Assembly (NCBI GenBank): GCA_030427405.1
Contig: JAUHXK010000008.1
Span: 117,645 to 181,644 of the forward strand
Reading direction: 5' to 3'
DNA from: Alphaproteobacteria bacterium
Lineage (GTDB): Bacteria; Pseudomonadota; Alphaproteobacteria; Rhodobacterales; Rhodobacteraceae
Length of the DNA: 64,000 bases
Both the position numbers and the translations under genes were made by a program. Below are positions 26,962 to 36,015 of this stretch, piece after piece (positions within the stretch are counted from its first letter, which is position 1; every line of letters starts with the position of its first letter). Under the pieces are notes generated by a model. That model saw nothing but the letters and a program-made list of their open reading frames with translations, was not told the origin of the DNA and did no database searches.

Positions 26962-29805
26962 ATGGATGGCAGCCCAGAATCCCATACCAAGTGGCGTGAG
27001 ATCTATGTCGGAGGCTCGCCCGAGGCCGAGTTGAAGGAAACCAAGGCGCTGGCCGAGATGATGATGGCCGCCCAGCAAAAGGCGATGGCGGCGGGTAGGG
27101 CGCGTACCGTTGACCGGGCCTTTCACAAAAAGGCCATCGCTGCGTTCAAGGGCGCCGAGTTGCGGTTTGTCGCGGACCTGCCTGACGATCTGCAGGTGGG
27201 CTTTGCCAAGCCCGATGCAAGATACCCGGCAATGGTACGGTTTTCCAACGCGTCATCCCAGACCCAGTCGGACGAGGATAAGGACCTGCGCGGCCTGGCG
27301 GTGCGCATCCACGAATCCGATGGCGTCGATCACGACCTGCTGGCGACGAATTTTCCGGTGCCCCATGCGCGCAATGCGCGCCAGTTCGTAGTCTTTGCCC
27401 ACGCTCTTGCGGGCGGGCGCCTGTCCAAGTTGGCCGGTTTGGTGCGCCTGTGTTTCGTGCTGGGGCTGTCTGAAACCCGACGAATGCTTGGCAATGTCCG
27501 CGAGGCCTTGCGTGTCTGCGACAGTGTCGCGCTGGAAAGCTATTGGAGCAGGGGCGCGATTGCCTGGGGCTCTGAGGCGGTTCGATATACGTTCAAACCT
27601 GCCCAGGCAACGCCACAGGTCGCGGGAACCTTTTCCGGGGCATCGCGCCTGGCATCCGAGTTTTCGTCGCGGCAAGCCGCCGGCGACATCACGTTCGACC
27701 TGTACGTTCAGCGGTTCGTGTCTGAAGACCAGACCCCGATCGAAGATGCGGCCCATGCCTGGGACGAGATGGTCAGCCCGCCTGTCAAGGTGGCTGAGCT
27801 GGTATTGCCGCAGCGCGACCTGAGCACGCCGGAGGCGCTGGCCGAGGCGCTCGACATTGAAACACTTGGGTTCAACCCCTGGAATACGACGCATGGCTTT
27901 CGCCCGTTGGGCAACCTGAACAGGGCGCGTAAAGCCGTCTATGATGCGTCAGCTACGCACCGGCAGGGGAAGCGGTTCAAGGCGTCCCCTCCGCCAGTTC
28001 GGAACCGCATTTTCGGGACGGCGGCGCGTTCGACCCTGCGTGCCGTCAATCGCCGACTACCGTGGCACAAGATCCCGCTCCTGCTGGTGCAACTGCTTAA
28101 CCTCGATGCGCTGCGGCACGATCTGAGGCAAAAGAACCTGATTGATACCGACCCCGAAGAGCCGGTGCCGACCGCACGCGCCGTTCCGCCCGAACCAAGC
28201 CCCGAGCAGCGGATCTATCGCACATATGACGGCAGCTATAACGACCTGTCCGACCCCCGGATGGGGGCGGCCGGGGCGACCTTTGGGCGCAACATGCCGT
28301 TGCAAGAGCAGCCAGAAGACAGCCCGAACCCGTTTCTTGTCGCCCGCAAGCTGATGGACAGGCAGGATTTCATCCCGGCCAAGATCCTGAACATTCTGGC
28401 GGCGTCGTGGATTCAATTCCAGGTTCACGACTGGGTGGCGCATGAGCGGCGCAAGCTGGGCGAGGATGATGATGTTGTTCCGGTCCCCGAAGGATACCCC
28501 GACTGGAAGAACCGCCCCGAGCTTGACCCCGAGCGCACCATGCGCATTGCGGGCAACATCCCGAAAGCGGGTGCAGATGACCCGTTCCTGTTTGCCAACG
28601 AAAACTCCCACTGGTGGGACGGGTCGCAGATTTACGGGGTCAATTACCAGGCCGCGATGGAGCTGCGCGAAGGTCCAAAAAACAGGAAAGGCCCGCGGCT
28701 GAGGCTGACGAAAGAAGGGTATCTGCCCGAGAATGTGCATGGGTTTGAGCTGACCGGTTTCAACGAAAGCTGGTGGCTGGGACTGTCGACGCTGCACACG
28801 TTGTTTGCCCGCGAACACAATGTCCTGTGCGACGCCTTGCAGCGCGAATACCCCAAAATGGACGACGAACGGGTCTATCAGACCGCGCGCCTGATCGTTT
28901 CTGCCCTGATCGCCAAAATACACACGGTAGAGTGGACCCCGGCCATATTGGGGACGCAGGCGTTGGATATCGGCATGAAGACAAATTGGTACGGACCGCC
29001 GAAATCCTGGCTAACCCGGCTGGGTATCTGGCTGACCGATGAACACGCGCTCAAAGGTATACCCGAGACCGAGCCGGACCATCATACCGGCCGCTATGCC
29101 CTGACCGAAGAATTCGCAACCGTCTATCGGATGCATCCGCTGATCCCGGACGATTACATCTTTTACGACTACGCAACGGGCCGGGAAAAGGCCCGGCGCG
29201 ATTTTCTTGCGATCCAGGGCGAACAGACGGACGAGCAATTGCGGACATTGGGGTTGCGCGATTGCCTTTATTCACAAGGCATCGCGCATCCCGGTGCGAT
29301 CACCTTGCACAACTTTCCGAAGGCGCTGCAGAATCTGGAACGTTTCGGCGAACTGATCGACCTGTCCGTGGTCGACATCGTGCGTACCCGCGCCCGCCGC
29401 GTTCCAAGGTACAACGCATTCCGCGCGGGGCTTCATATGCCGCCCGTTACCGATTGGGATGACCTGACGGCCAGCCCTGAAACCAACCGTATCCTGAAAG
29501 AGCTGTACGGAGACATAGACAAGGTTGATACGGTCATCGGCCTTCTGGGTGAAACACCGCCGGATGGGTTCGGATTTTCGGACACCGCATTCCGGGTCTT
29601 TATCCTGATGGCGTCGCGCCGCCTACAGTCCGACCGCTTTCTGACCACCGATTTCCGGCCGGAAATCTATACGAAACTGGGCATGGACTGGATCGCCGAA
29701 AACGGCATGAAATCGGTGCTGCTGCGGCATTTCCCGGAATTTGCAGCCGTGCTGCCCAAGACCGCAACGGCCTTTGCGCCGTGGCACAAGCTGCAGGAGG
29801 GGTAG
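26962..29805 (+). CDS. Catalase-like (allene-oxide-synthase-type) domain fused to cyclooxygenase-like haem dioxygenase
   Basis: The 947-residue protein joins two haem domains. Residues about 20-345 are catalase-related: distal His55 in RAFHKKAIAAFKG, VRFSNASSQTQSDEDKDLRG, and the haem-tyrosine motif RxxxY at Arg323-Tyr327. Residues about 420-947 are an animal-haem-peroxidase domain: WIQFQVHDW with distal His489-Asp490, NENSHWWDGSQIYG, FAREHN with the distal Arg, and VYRMHPLIPD in which Tyr722 and His725 match the radical Tyr385 and proximal His388 of cyclooxygenases. This suggests a fatty-acid dioxygenase feeding a hydroperoxide-processing domain, as in coral AOS-lipoxygenase fusions. No signal peptide. 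The ATG at 26962 has a perfect AAAGGAGG site. Substrate and product are unproven. Confidence 0.85.
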   Translation: MDGSPESHTKWREIYVGGSPEAELKETKALAEMMMAAQQKAMAAGRARTVDRAFHKKAIAAFKGAELRFVADLPDDLQVGFAKPDARYPAMVRFSNASSQTQSDEDKDLRGLAVRIHESDGVDHDLLATNFPVPHARNARQFVVFAHALAGGRLSKLAGLVRLCFVLGLSETRRMLGNVREALRVCDSVALESYWSRGAIAWGSEAVRYTFKPAQATPQVAGTFSGASRLASEFSSRQAAGDITFDLYVQRFVSEDQTPIEDAAHAWDEMVSPPVKVAELVLPQRDLSTPEALAEALDIETLGFNPWNTTHGFRPLGNLNRARKAVYDASATHRQGKRFKASPPPVRNRIFGTAARSTLRAVNRRLPWHKIPLLLVQLLNLDALRHDLRQKNLIDTDPEEPVPTARAVPPEPSPEQRIYRTYDGSYNDLSDPRMGAAGATFGRNMPLQEQPEDSPNPFLVARKLMDRQDFIPAKILNILAASWIQFQVHDWVAHERRKLGEDDDVVPVPEGYPDWKNRPELDPERTMRIAGNIPKAGADDPFLFANENSHWWDGSQIYGVNYQAAMELREGPKNRKGPRLRLTKEGYLPENVHGFELTGFNESWWLGLSTLHTLFAREHNVLCDALQREYPKMDDERVYQTARLIVSALIAKIHTVEWTPAILGTQALDIGMKTNWYGPPKSWLTRLGIWLTDEHALKGIPETEPDHHTGRYALTEEFATVYRMHPLIPDDYIFYDYATGREKARRDFLAIQGEQTDEQLRTLGLRDCLYSQGIAHPGAITLHNFPKALQNLERFGELIDLSVVDIVRTRARRVPRYNAFRAGLHMPPVTDWDDLTASPETNRILKELYGDIDKVDTVIGLLGETPPDGFGFSDTAFRVFILMASRRLQSDRFLTTDFRPEIYTKLGMDWIAENGMKSVLLRHFPEFAAVLPKTATAFAPWHKLQEG

Positions 29806-29808
29806 GCC

Positions 29809-31179
29809 ATGTCGTCGCCCGAAAGGCCCAAGGGGCTTGATGCGTTCCTGAACGCGCCGCTGGCCGGAACGCTGTGGAACCGCCGGACCAAGCGGGTTGG
29901 CCGCGGGTCGAACGTGGTGGCGGGCTCGTTAAGCTGGCAGTCGCAAAACGATCCGTCGCCGCTTTCGCCCTTGCAGGAAGCGATCCTGATCGCCGCTACC
30001 GGCGCCTCGGGGATGACCATGCCGGACCGTCCGTTCTTTGATGACGAAAGCGGTGACCCGATCATGTCCAAGCCGAACCTTGTGATGGAGGGCCGGACCG
30101 CAGGCAGCCCGGACAATGCGCAAGGCACGCATTTCTTCATGATCAACGACACCGGCACCTATTTCCTGCGCCGTCTTGCACCGCTGACGGGGGGCTTGGA
30201 CAACTGGACGCCCGAGGTTCTGATCGAACGCGCCGCGCAGGCCAAGGTACAGATCCTGGATCGCCGGATAGATGTGCCCGGAGATATGCGCGATTTTCCG
30301 GCCTATCTGGATTCGAACCGTTTCTTGTCGAACACGCCCGGGTCGACGATCTTTTTTCCGGTCGTCGATCTGTCGCACCAATATATCAACGCATTGATGT
30401 ACCTGTTGACGCAGCCCGACAAGGCGCGCCCCGTCATCGTGGATGACCGCAACTTCTATCAGCCGGCAGGGGTAAAGAAGTGGATAAAATCCGGGTTTCT
30501 GAACCCCGATATCAAGATCCCGCTGGGGGTTCTGGGGCAGATGCGGACCCAGATCGAGGCCGATCTTTTGTTGCAGAACCTGTTCCTTGTCACCGAGGCG
30601 ATGGGGCTGGGCGGTTGGATTCACGCCGCGATATCTCCGCCTGTTCTGATGGGCGATCCCAAGTTCAGCGACCGTCACGGCAAAATGCTGGGGTTTGACC
30701 ATGTCACGCCCAAATGGCGGGTGATGGACCTGCTGCGCTGGCACACATTGCCGGTTGCCGCCATGAAACATGTGCGCGCCCACGCGGTGGGCCTGCGCCA
30801 CCATGGCGAGCACCTGATCAAGGGAAAGTGCCCGCCGTATTACGCCAGCATGTCCGAGGCCGTGGACGCAGTGATAGAGGGCAAGTTCGGACCAAACGGT
30901 ATCTACAAGGACGGCGCGTTGTTTGACCGTATCTACAAGGGGGAATTTGGCCAGAAATACCTTGAAGAAGCGGGTGAGTACGAACGTGATGTCATCGAAT
31001 GTGCCCGCGATATATGCACCTATATCCATGACACCCACGGGCGTTTTCCGGCCCATTGCGAAGCCATTCATGCGCCGGGTGTCTGGTTGCAAACGCACCG
31101 CGTTGAAAACGAATATTACGAAAAGTACTTCGATGCCGGGCTGACCGCTGCACAGCGCGCCCATGACAGTTTGTGGTAG
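29809..31179 (+). CDS. Unrecognised protein, possibly nitroreductase-fold
   Basis: This 456-residue protein follows the haem fusion after only 3 bases and completes the operon. I do not firmly recognise it. Two segments recall FMN nitroreductase-fold proteins: PLSPLQEAILIAATGASG near residues 50-67 and LLLQNLFLVTEAMGLGGWIHAAI near 248-270 (compare the NLLLAAxALGLG helix). It is longer than classic nitroreductases (about 220 residues), with insertions and a C-terminal helical extension ending in an HAPGVWLQTHRVENEYY segment. No signal peptide or membrane helix is seen. If it binds FMN it could reduce or dehydrogenate the product of the upstream oxygenase. Family assignment is weak; existence as a gene is well supported by the tight spacing. 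Confidence 0.75.
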   Translation: MSSPERPKGLDAFLNAPLAGTLWNRRTKRVGRGSNVVAGSLSWQSQNDPSPLSPLQEAILIAATGASGMTMPDRPFFDDESGDPIMSKPNLVMEGRTAGSPDNAQGTHFFMINDTGTYFLRRLAPLTGGLDNWTPEVLIERAAQAKVQILDRRIDVPGDMRDFPAYLDSNRFLSNTPGSTIFFPVVDLSHQYINALMYLLTQPDKARPVIVDDRNFYQPAGVKKWIKSGFLNPDIKIPLGVLGQMRTQIEADLLLQNLFLVTEAMGLGGWIHAAISPPVLMGDPKFSDRHGKMLGFDHVTPKWRVMDLLRWHTLPVAAMKHVRAHAVGLRHHGEHLIKGKCPPYYASMSEAVDAVIEGKFGPNGIYKDGALFDRIYKGEFGQKYLEEAGEYERDVIECARDICTYIHDTHGRFPAHCEAIHAPGVWLQTHRVENEYYEKYFDAGLTAAQRAHDSLW

Positions 31180-31490
31180 TCAGCTTTTTCAAATGAAACG
31201 CTTTGGGTGTCATGTGCCGCGCCTCGGCACGGACCCCTGTTCCGCGTGCCCCCGCCCGCATGCCTTTACCCCTCTACGGCTGAACTGACCCCGATCAGCG
31301 GGGCCAGGCAGGGGCGAGATGCGCGAATCTCTTGGCGCGCGCAGCACCTTTGACCCCCAGCGCCCAGAGCGCCCCAAGGGTGTTTTTCCAAGTGAAAACA
31401 GGGGATGAAAAGTTACCAATATTTTTAATTGTAAAAATTTGTAATTTGTGAAAGGTATATGACGACAATTTGTCAGGAGGAGAAAATCAC
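31180..31490. other. Gene-free leader region of the TRAP operon
   Basis: The 311 bases hold a short GC hairpin (CCCCG/CGGGG, 31289-31303) without a T-run, then an AT-rich segment from 31411 that contains the TTGTA-N5-TTGTA operator and the ribosome site TCAGGAGGAG of the TRAP binding-protein gene. I see no small gene here; the first 200 bases show nothing else of note. Confidence 0.6.
31429..31443 (+). promoter_or_regulatory. Putative GntR operator, TTGTA-N5-TTGTA, copy 1
   Basis: TTGTAAAAATTTGTA consists of two TTGTA units with a 10-base period, one helical turn. The identical 15-mer occurs at 37067-37081 and a near copy at 36016-36030. It lies 48 bases upstream of the TRAP binding-protein ATG. 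The GntR-type regulator encoded at 35189-35941 is the natural candidate to bind it. Confidence 0.6.
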
Positions 31491-32486
31491 ATGACTTTCA
31501 CAAGCCTTTGGGGGCGTGGGACCGTTGCAGGTCTGGCGGCTTCGATCACCATTCTTTCGACCGTAGCGGCCGAAGCCAAGGACTGGCGCGGCTGGAATAT
31601 TCACGTTGAGGACTATCCGGTGTCTCACGCGATGGAGGCCTTTATGGCCGAAGTCACCGAAAAGACCGGCGATGATCTGAAAGGCGAGGTGTTCCACGCC
31701 GGCGTTCTGGGTTCGCAGCCTGACGCGATCGAACAGCTGCGCCTTGGCATCATCGATTTCGGTGTATTCAGCCTTGGCCCGATGGGTCAGGCCGTGCCGG
31801 AAACAAACGTCGTTTCGCTGCCCTTCATCTTCAAAAGCGTGCCGCAAATGCACGAGCTGATGGACGGCGCCGGGGGCGAGGCACTTGCAGCCGCGTTCGA
31901 GGCTAAGGGCATTGTTCCGCTGGGATATTACGACGCAGGTGCACGGTCGTTCTACAATTCGATCAAACCCATCAACAGCCCGGCAGACGTGGCTGGGATG
32001 AAGGTACGTGTCATGAACAACGACCTGTTTGTCGGCATGATCGAATCCATGGGTGGCAACGCAACGCCGATGGCCTTTGCCGAGGTTTACCAGTCGATCA
32101 AGACGGGCGTCGTGGATGGTGCGGAAAACAACCCGCCCTCATATGAATCGACCAACCACTTCGAGGTTGCGCAATACTACTCGCTGTCGCAGCACCTGAT
32201 CATTCCCGAATGCCTGTGCATGAGCAAAAAGACGTTTGATGCGCTCACCCCCGAGCAGCAGGACATCGTCAAGGAAGCTGGCCGCAACTCGACCGAACTG
32301 CAGCGCAAGCTGTGGGAAGAGCGTGAGATCGCGTCCATGGAAGTTGTCAAAAACGGTGGCGTCGAGGTCAACGAGATCGCTGACAAATCCGAGTTCCAGG
32401 CTGCCATGGCACCGGTTTACGAGTCCTTTCTGGCCGATAACCCGGACATGACCGACCTTGTGAACCTGTTCCGCAACGCCGAGTGA
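31491..32486 (+). CDS. TRAP transporter solute-binding protein, DctP family
   Basis: This 331-residue periplasmic protein captures an organic acid for the tripartite importer encoded downstream. It has a signal peptide ending near STVAAEAK, and DctP hallmarks such as DAIEQLRLGIIDFGVFSLG, LGYYDAGARSFYN, and GMKVRVMNNDLFVGMIESMGGNATPMAFAEVYQSIKTGVVDGAEN, where the Arg that binds the ligand carboxylate sits in KVRVM. The ATG at 31491 follows AGGAGGAGAAAATCAC. Neighbouring RraA-like, KDG-kinase-like and SDR genes suggest a sugar acid such as an aldonate or uronate as the ligand. Confidence 0.93.
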   Translation: MTFTSLWGRGTVAGLAASITILSTVAAEAKDWRGWNIHVEDYPVSHAMEAFMAEVTEKTGDDLKGEVFHAGVLGSQPDAIEQLRLGIIDFGVFSLGPMGQAVPETNVVSLPFIFKSVPQMHELMDGAGGEALAAAFEAKGIVPLGYYDAGARSFYNSIKPINSPADVAGMKVRVMNNDLFVGMIESMGGNATPMAFAEVYQSIKTGVVDGAENNPPSYESTNHFEVAQYYSLSQHLIIPECLCMSKKTFDALTPEQQDIVKEAGRNSTELQRKLWEEREIASMEVVKNGGVEVNEIADKSEFQAAMAPVYESFLADNPDMTDLVNLFRNAE

Positions 32487-32504
32487 TCGGAAAACATGAA
32501 CAGG

Positions 32505-32531
32505 CCGTGTCCCGCCCACTGCGGGGCACGG
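32505..32531 (+). promoter_or_regulatory. Intercistronic hairpin after TRAP binding-protein gene
   Basis: An 11-bp stem CCGTGTCCCGC/GCGGGGCACGG (one G-U pair) with a 5-base loop starts 18 bases after the stop of the binding-protein gene. No T-run follows. It probably protects the upstream mRNA from 3-prime decay, giving more binding protein than permease. Confidence 0.65.
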
Positions 32532-32561
32532 TCCACAAAGAAAGACAAGGGGGGCGGTCCA

Positions 32562-33092
32562 ATGGAGTTGGACACCGGAATCGTACCTAAAATCGAGTGG
32601 ATATTGGACAGGCTCAGCGGCCTTTGCATCCTGGTAGCATCCTGCGCGCTTGTTGTTCTTGTCGCTACGTTTGGCTGGCTGGTTTTCGGACGTTACGTAC
32701 TGAATGCAACGCCGACATGGGTCGAACAGCTTGCGCTGCTGCTGGTGTGTTACATCGCCTATCTGGGGGCCGCCGCGGGCGTTCATGAAAACACCCACCT
32801 GGGGGTTACGATGTTCAGGGATGCGCTGGGTGAAAAGGTCAGTGGTATTCTCAAGCTGGTGAACGACATCATTCTGGCCGCGTTTGGATTTGCGATGCTG
32901 GTCGCCTGTATCGAACTGTTCAACTTTGGTTGGTCGACGCTACTGCCGATGCTCGACATTCCGGAAAGTTTCCGAACCCTGTCGGCCCTTTTGTGCGGCG
33001 GGTTGGTATTTGTGTTTGCAGGCCTGCGGGCGGTGCTGCGCGTGATCTACATGACCAAGGGTCAGACATACGTTGGAAGAGAGGCGTACTGA
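32562..33092 (+). CDS. TRAP transporter small permease, DctQ family
   Basis: The 176-residue inner-membrane protein has four helices, the plan of DctQ subunits, with the family segments GRYVLNATPTWVEQLALLLVCYIAYLGAAAGV and HLGVTMF. It joins the large permease and helps receive the loaded binding protein. The ATG at 32562 (MELDTGIVPK) is chosen; ORF extension upstream runs through the intercistronic hairpin and is not coding. The large-subunit gene starts 3 bases after its stop. Confidence 0.92.
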   Translation: MELDTGIVPKIEWILDRLSGLCILVASCALVVLVATFGWLVFGRYVLNATPTWVEQLALLLVCYIAYLGAAAGVHENTHLGVTMFRDALGEKVSGILKLVNDIILAAFGFAMLVACIELFNFGWSTLLPMLDIPESFRTLSALLCGGLVFVFAGLRAVLRVIYMTKGQTYVGREAY

Positions 33093-33095
33093 ATT

Positions 33096-34376
33096 ATGGG
33101 ACTGGCAATTCTTCTTGGGATGTTCTTTGGCTGCGTTCTGATTGGCCTTCCCGTTGCTTTCGCCATGGGCATCGCGGCTGCCGCGACCTTCTGGTACGAG
33201 GGCTTTCCGCTGCTGATCACGTTTCAGCGTTCGGTCGCTGGCATCTCGGTCTTTTCGCTGCTGGCGATCCCGTTCTTCGTTTTTGCAGGCGAGCTGATGC
33301 TGCACGGCGGTATCGCCAAACGTCTGGTTCAGTTTGCCTCGGCCCTGGTCGGGCATGTGCGCGGCGGGCTGGCCTCGGTCAACATCTTTTCAAGCATGTT
33401 GTTTGGCGGGATTTCGGGGTCTGCAGTTGCCGACATCTCGGCGTTGGGGTCGATCCTGGTGCCGGTGATGAAAGAACGTGGGTATCGGCCGGATTATGCG
33501 GTCAACGTGACCGTTACATCCTCGATCGCGGGGATCGTCATCCCGCCCAGCCACAACATGATCATCTTCGCGGTCGCCGCCGGTGGCGGGATTTCGATTT
33601 CCAAGCTGTTTCTGGCCGGGGTCGTTCCGGGCATCCTGATGTGCGTCTGCCTAGCGGTTGCGGCCTATGTCATTGCGATAAAGCACGAATACCCGGCAGA
33701 AGCTTTCCCCGGATGGGGCGCCGTCTGGCGGGCTTCGGTGGCTGCGGTGCCCGGTTTGATCACCGCCGTCATCATCGTCGGTGGCGTGTTGTCGGGCGTC
33801 TTTACCGTGACCGAGTCCGGTGCGTTCGGGGCCATCTATGCGCTGTTGCTGACATTCTTTGTCTACCGGTCGCTGGATTGGAACGGGTTCAAGATCGCCG
33901 TTGTGTCGTCTGTGCGCACCACAGCCATGGTCATGGTCCTGATCGGCTTTGCCAGCTCGTTTGCCTATCTGCTCGCGCTGTACCAGGTGCCCGACAAGCT
34001 GAGCGACTTTATGCTGGGCATTACGCAAGAGAAGATCTTTGTGCTGCTGATGATCAACATCATGCTGCTGGTTCTGGGCATGATCATGGACATGGCCGCG
34101 CTGATCCTGATCTGCACCCCGATCTTCCTGCCGGTGGTCAAGGACCTTGGAATGGACCCGACGCAATTCGGTATCATGTTGCTGGTCAATCTGGGGCTGG
34201 GCTTGTGTACGCCGCCGGTCGGGACCTGCCTGTTTGTCGGATGCGCGGTCGGCAAGATCAAGATCGAACAGGCGCTGAAATCCATCTGGCCATTCTACCT
34301 GGCCATCCTGGCGGCCCTGATCCTGGTGACATATGTGCCGGCAGTGTCGCTGTACCTGCCTTCCTTGCTGGACTAG
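33096..34376 (+). CDS. TRAP transporter large permease, DctM family
   Basis: This 426-residue inner-membrane protein is the ion-coupled transport subunit, with about 12 helices. Typical DctM stretches are MLFGGISGSAVADISALGSILVPVM, SSIAGIVIPPSHNMIIFAVAAGGGISISKLFLAGVVPGILM and GMIMDMAALILICTPIFLPVV. Import is driven by a sodium or proton gradient, not ATP. It follows the DctQ gene directly. A hairpin (GTCCCGCG/CGCGGGAC, 34400-34422) lies after it and may end or attenuate the transcript before the RraA-like gene. Confidence 0.95.
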   Translation: MGLAILLGMFFGCVLIGLPVAFAMGIAAAATFWYEGFPLLITFQRSVAGISVFSLLAIPFFVFAGELMLHGGIAKRLVQFASALVGHVRGGLASVNIFSSMLFGGISGSAVADISALGSILVPVMKERGYRPDYAVNVTVTSSIAGIVIPPSHNMIIFAVAAGGGISISKLFLAGVVPGILMCVCLAVAAYVIAIKHEYPAEAFPGWGAVWRASVAAVPGLITAVIIVGGVLSGVFTVTESGAFGAIYALLLTFFVYRSLDWNGFKIAVVSSVRTTAMVMVLIGFASSFAYLLALYQVPDKLSDFMLGITQEKIFVLLMINIMLLVLGMIMDMAALILICTPIFLPVVKDLGMDPTQFGIMLLVNLGLGLCTPPVGTCLFVGCAVGKIKIEQALKSIWPFYLAILAALILVTYVPAVSLYLPSLLD

Positions 34377-34399
34377 CAGGGCGAACTGATCACGATACG

Positions 34400-34422
34400 G
34401 TCCCGCGTGAATTGCGCGGGAC
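34400..34422 (+). terminator. Hairpin downstream of TRAP permease genes
   Basis: An 8-bp stem GTCCCGCG/CGCGGGAC with a 7-base loop lies 24 bases after the large-permease stop. Only scattered T follow (GGTTCCTTG), so it may be a weak terminator or an mRNA-protecting structure rather than a full stop. Confidence 0.4.
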
Positions 34423-34496
34423 GGTTCCTTGCCCCGGCAGTACCTGCACGGGCCGGGTAGGGCGTACTGCAAACTGCGTGAAGAACGGAGATTACG

Positions 34497-35213
34497 ATGA
34501 CACACCTCAATCCGGAGACGCGCACCAAGCTGATGATCGTCAGCACAGCGACCTTGACCACCGTCTTGTTCAAACGCGGCTTCAAAAACGTTTATCTTCA
34601 CGGCCCCCAAAGGATGAACCCAGGCCCGAATATGGTCGGCGAAGCCTATACGCTGCGGTACATTCCGGCGCGCGAAGACCTTGACGGGCTGGACTCGTTC
34701 GCGGACCGCACCAACCCGCAACGTAAAGGTGTCGAGGAATGCCCCGTTGGCGCGGTTTTTGCCGTCGATTCCCGTGGGGATGCGCGGGCGGCCTCGGCCG
34801 GAGGCATCCTGGTTACACGACTCATGGCGCGTGGCTGTGCCGGGATCGTCACCGATGGCGGGTTTCGCGACGCACCCGAGATCAGCGCGCTTAAGATGCC
34901 CGCCTACCATCACCGCCCCAGTGCTCCGACAAACCTGATCCAGCACCACGCGGTTGCCATCAACGACCCGATCGCCTGCGGTGGGGTCTCTATCTTTCCC
35001 GGTGACATTCTGGTCGGAGACAATGAAGGCGTCGTGTGCATTCCGGCACATCTGGCCGATGAAATCACCGACGAAGCGCTGGAAATGACAATCTTTGAAG
35101 ACTTCGTATTGGAGATGGTGCAAAATGGCGCTTCGACGTTCGGACTGTACCCGCCGACCGACCCCGAAACTATGGACAGGTTTTCGTCGTGGAGAAGGAA
35201 AAACAACCGATAG
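34497..35213 (+). CDS. RraA-like / HMG-aldolase-family protein
   Basis: The 238-residue cytoplasmic protein belongs to the RraA-like fold (dimethylmenaquinone methyltransferase-like). Members act as regulators of RNase E, as HMG/CHA aldolases or as sugar-acid enzymes. The phosphate/oxalate-binding region SAGGILVTRLMARGCAGIVTDGGFRD has the G-x-L-x6-G-x-G-x-V-x-DG-x-RD pattern, in which the Arg and Asp bind substrate and metal in the aldolases. Given the TRAP transporter, KDG-type kinase and SDR around it, a catabolic role on a sugar acid is more likely than RNase regulation. GGAG precedes the ATG at 34497. The GntR gene starts inside its end (25-base overlap). Confidence 0.85.
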   Translation: MTHLNPETRTKLMIVSTATLTTVLFKRGFKNVYLHGPQRMNPGPNMVGEAYTLRYIPAREDLDGLDSFADRTNPQRKGVEECPVGAVFAVDSRGDARAASAGGILVTRLMARGCAGIVTDGGFRDAPEISALKMPAYHHRPSAPTNLIQHHAVAINDPIACGGVSIFPGDILVGDNEGVVCIPAHLADEITDEALEMTIFEDFVLEMVQNGASTFGLYPPTDPETMDRFSSWRRKNNR

Positions 35214-35941
35214 AGCTTGTGACAAGTCCCAAGCCCAAACCGGAAAAGCGTTCTGGTGATCGTACTCTGGCAGACCGGGTGTACGAAAAGATATTGGCCA
35301 TGATTTCCAGTGGCGAGGCGCCGGTCGGCGAAAAGCTTCCGACCGAACACGCGCTCAGCGAACGGCTGGAAGTGTCGCGCCCGGTCTTGCGGCAGGCGCT
35401 CAAGCAATTGCGCGAAGATGGCGTGATCGTGTCCCGGCAGGGGTCCGGGTCGTATGTCCAACGCCGCCCCGAGGCCGCAGTGCGCGACTTTGCGCCCGTG
35501 GGGTCAATCGCCGATATCCAGAGAACATTCGAGTTCCGCGCCGCGATCGAGGGCGAGGCGGCCTATCTGGCGGCCGAACGCCGCAGCGATGCCGATCTTG
35601 AAAAAATGCGTGAAACGCTGGCCGAGCTTGACCGATGCATCCGCGAAGGTGAGTTGGGTGTCGATCTGGACGAGACCTTTCACGAGATGATCTGCCATGC
35701 ATCGGGAAATCAGTATTTCTCGGCGGCGCGGACATCGATGAAATCAAACATCGTCGTCGGAATGAACCTGACCCGTAACCTGTCATTGACCAAGCCGATT
35801 GAACGGATGGAACTGGTTCAGCGGGAACATTACGACATCCTGCGCGCCATCGAGGCCAAGGACAGCGAGCGCGCGCGGCTCAGCATGAGGGCGCATGTCG
35901 AAAACGCGCGCAAACGTGTGTTCGAGGGGCAGGGGATCTAA
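35189..35941 (+). CDS. GntR-family transcriptional regulator, FadR subgroup (FCD domain)
   Basis: The 250-residue protein has an N-terminal winged helix (LADRVYEKILAMISSGEAPVGEKLPTEHALSERLEVSRPVLRQAL, about residues 27-71) and an all-helical FCD ligand domain from about 105 onward, with the metal/ligand-type residues FHEMICHASGNQYF. Start is GTG at 35189 inside the rraA-like gene. It probably represses the TRAP operon, the kinase gene and the SDR gene until a sugar acid binds; three matching direct-repeat sites before those genes support this. Unlike typical FadR palindromes, the site is a direct repeat, so binding needs to be shown. Confidence 0.92.
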   Translation: MEKEKQPIELVTSPKPKPEKRSGDRTLADRVYEKILAMISSGEAPVGEKLPTEHALSERLEVSRPVLRQALKQLREDGVIVSRQGSGSYVQRRPEAAVRDFAPVGSIADIQRTFEFRAAIEGEAAYLAAERRSDADLEKMRETLAELDRCIREGELGVDLDETFHEMICHASGNQYFSAARTSMKSNIVVGMNLTRNLSLTKPIERMELVQREHYDILRAIEAKDSERARLSMRAHVENARKRVFEGQGI

Positions 35942-36015
35942 CCAGCCTCTGGGCGCATATGCGGGCGCCTTTTGCCTTATCTCGCGCGTATGCAAGATTT
36001 ACAACCGATCAGATA

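Noticed and set aside
31289..31303. CCCCG/CGGGG hairpin after the haem-oxygenase operon as a terminator
   Set aside because: The stem is only 5 bp and no T-run follows on either strand.
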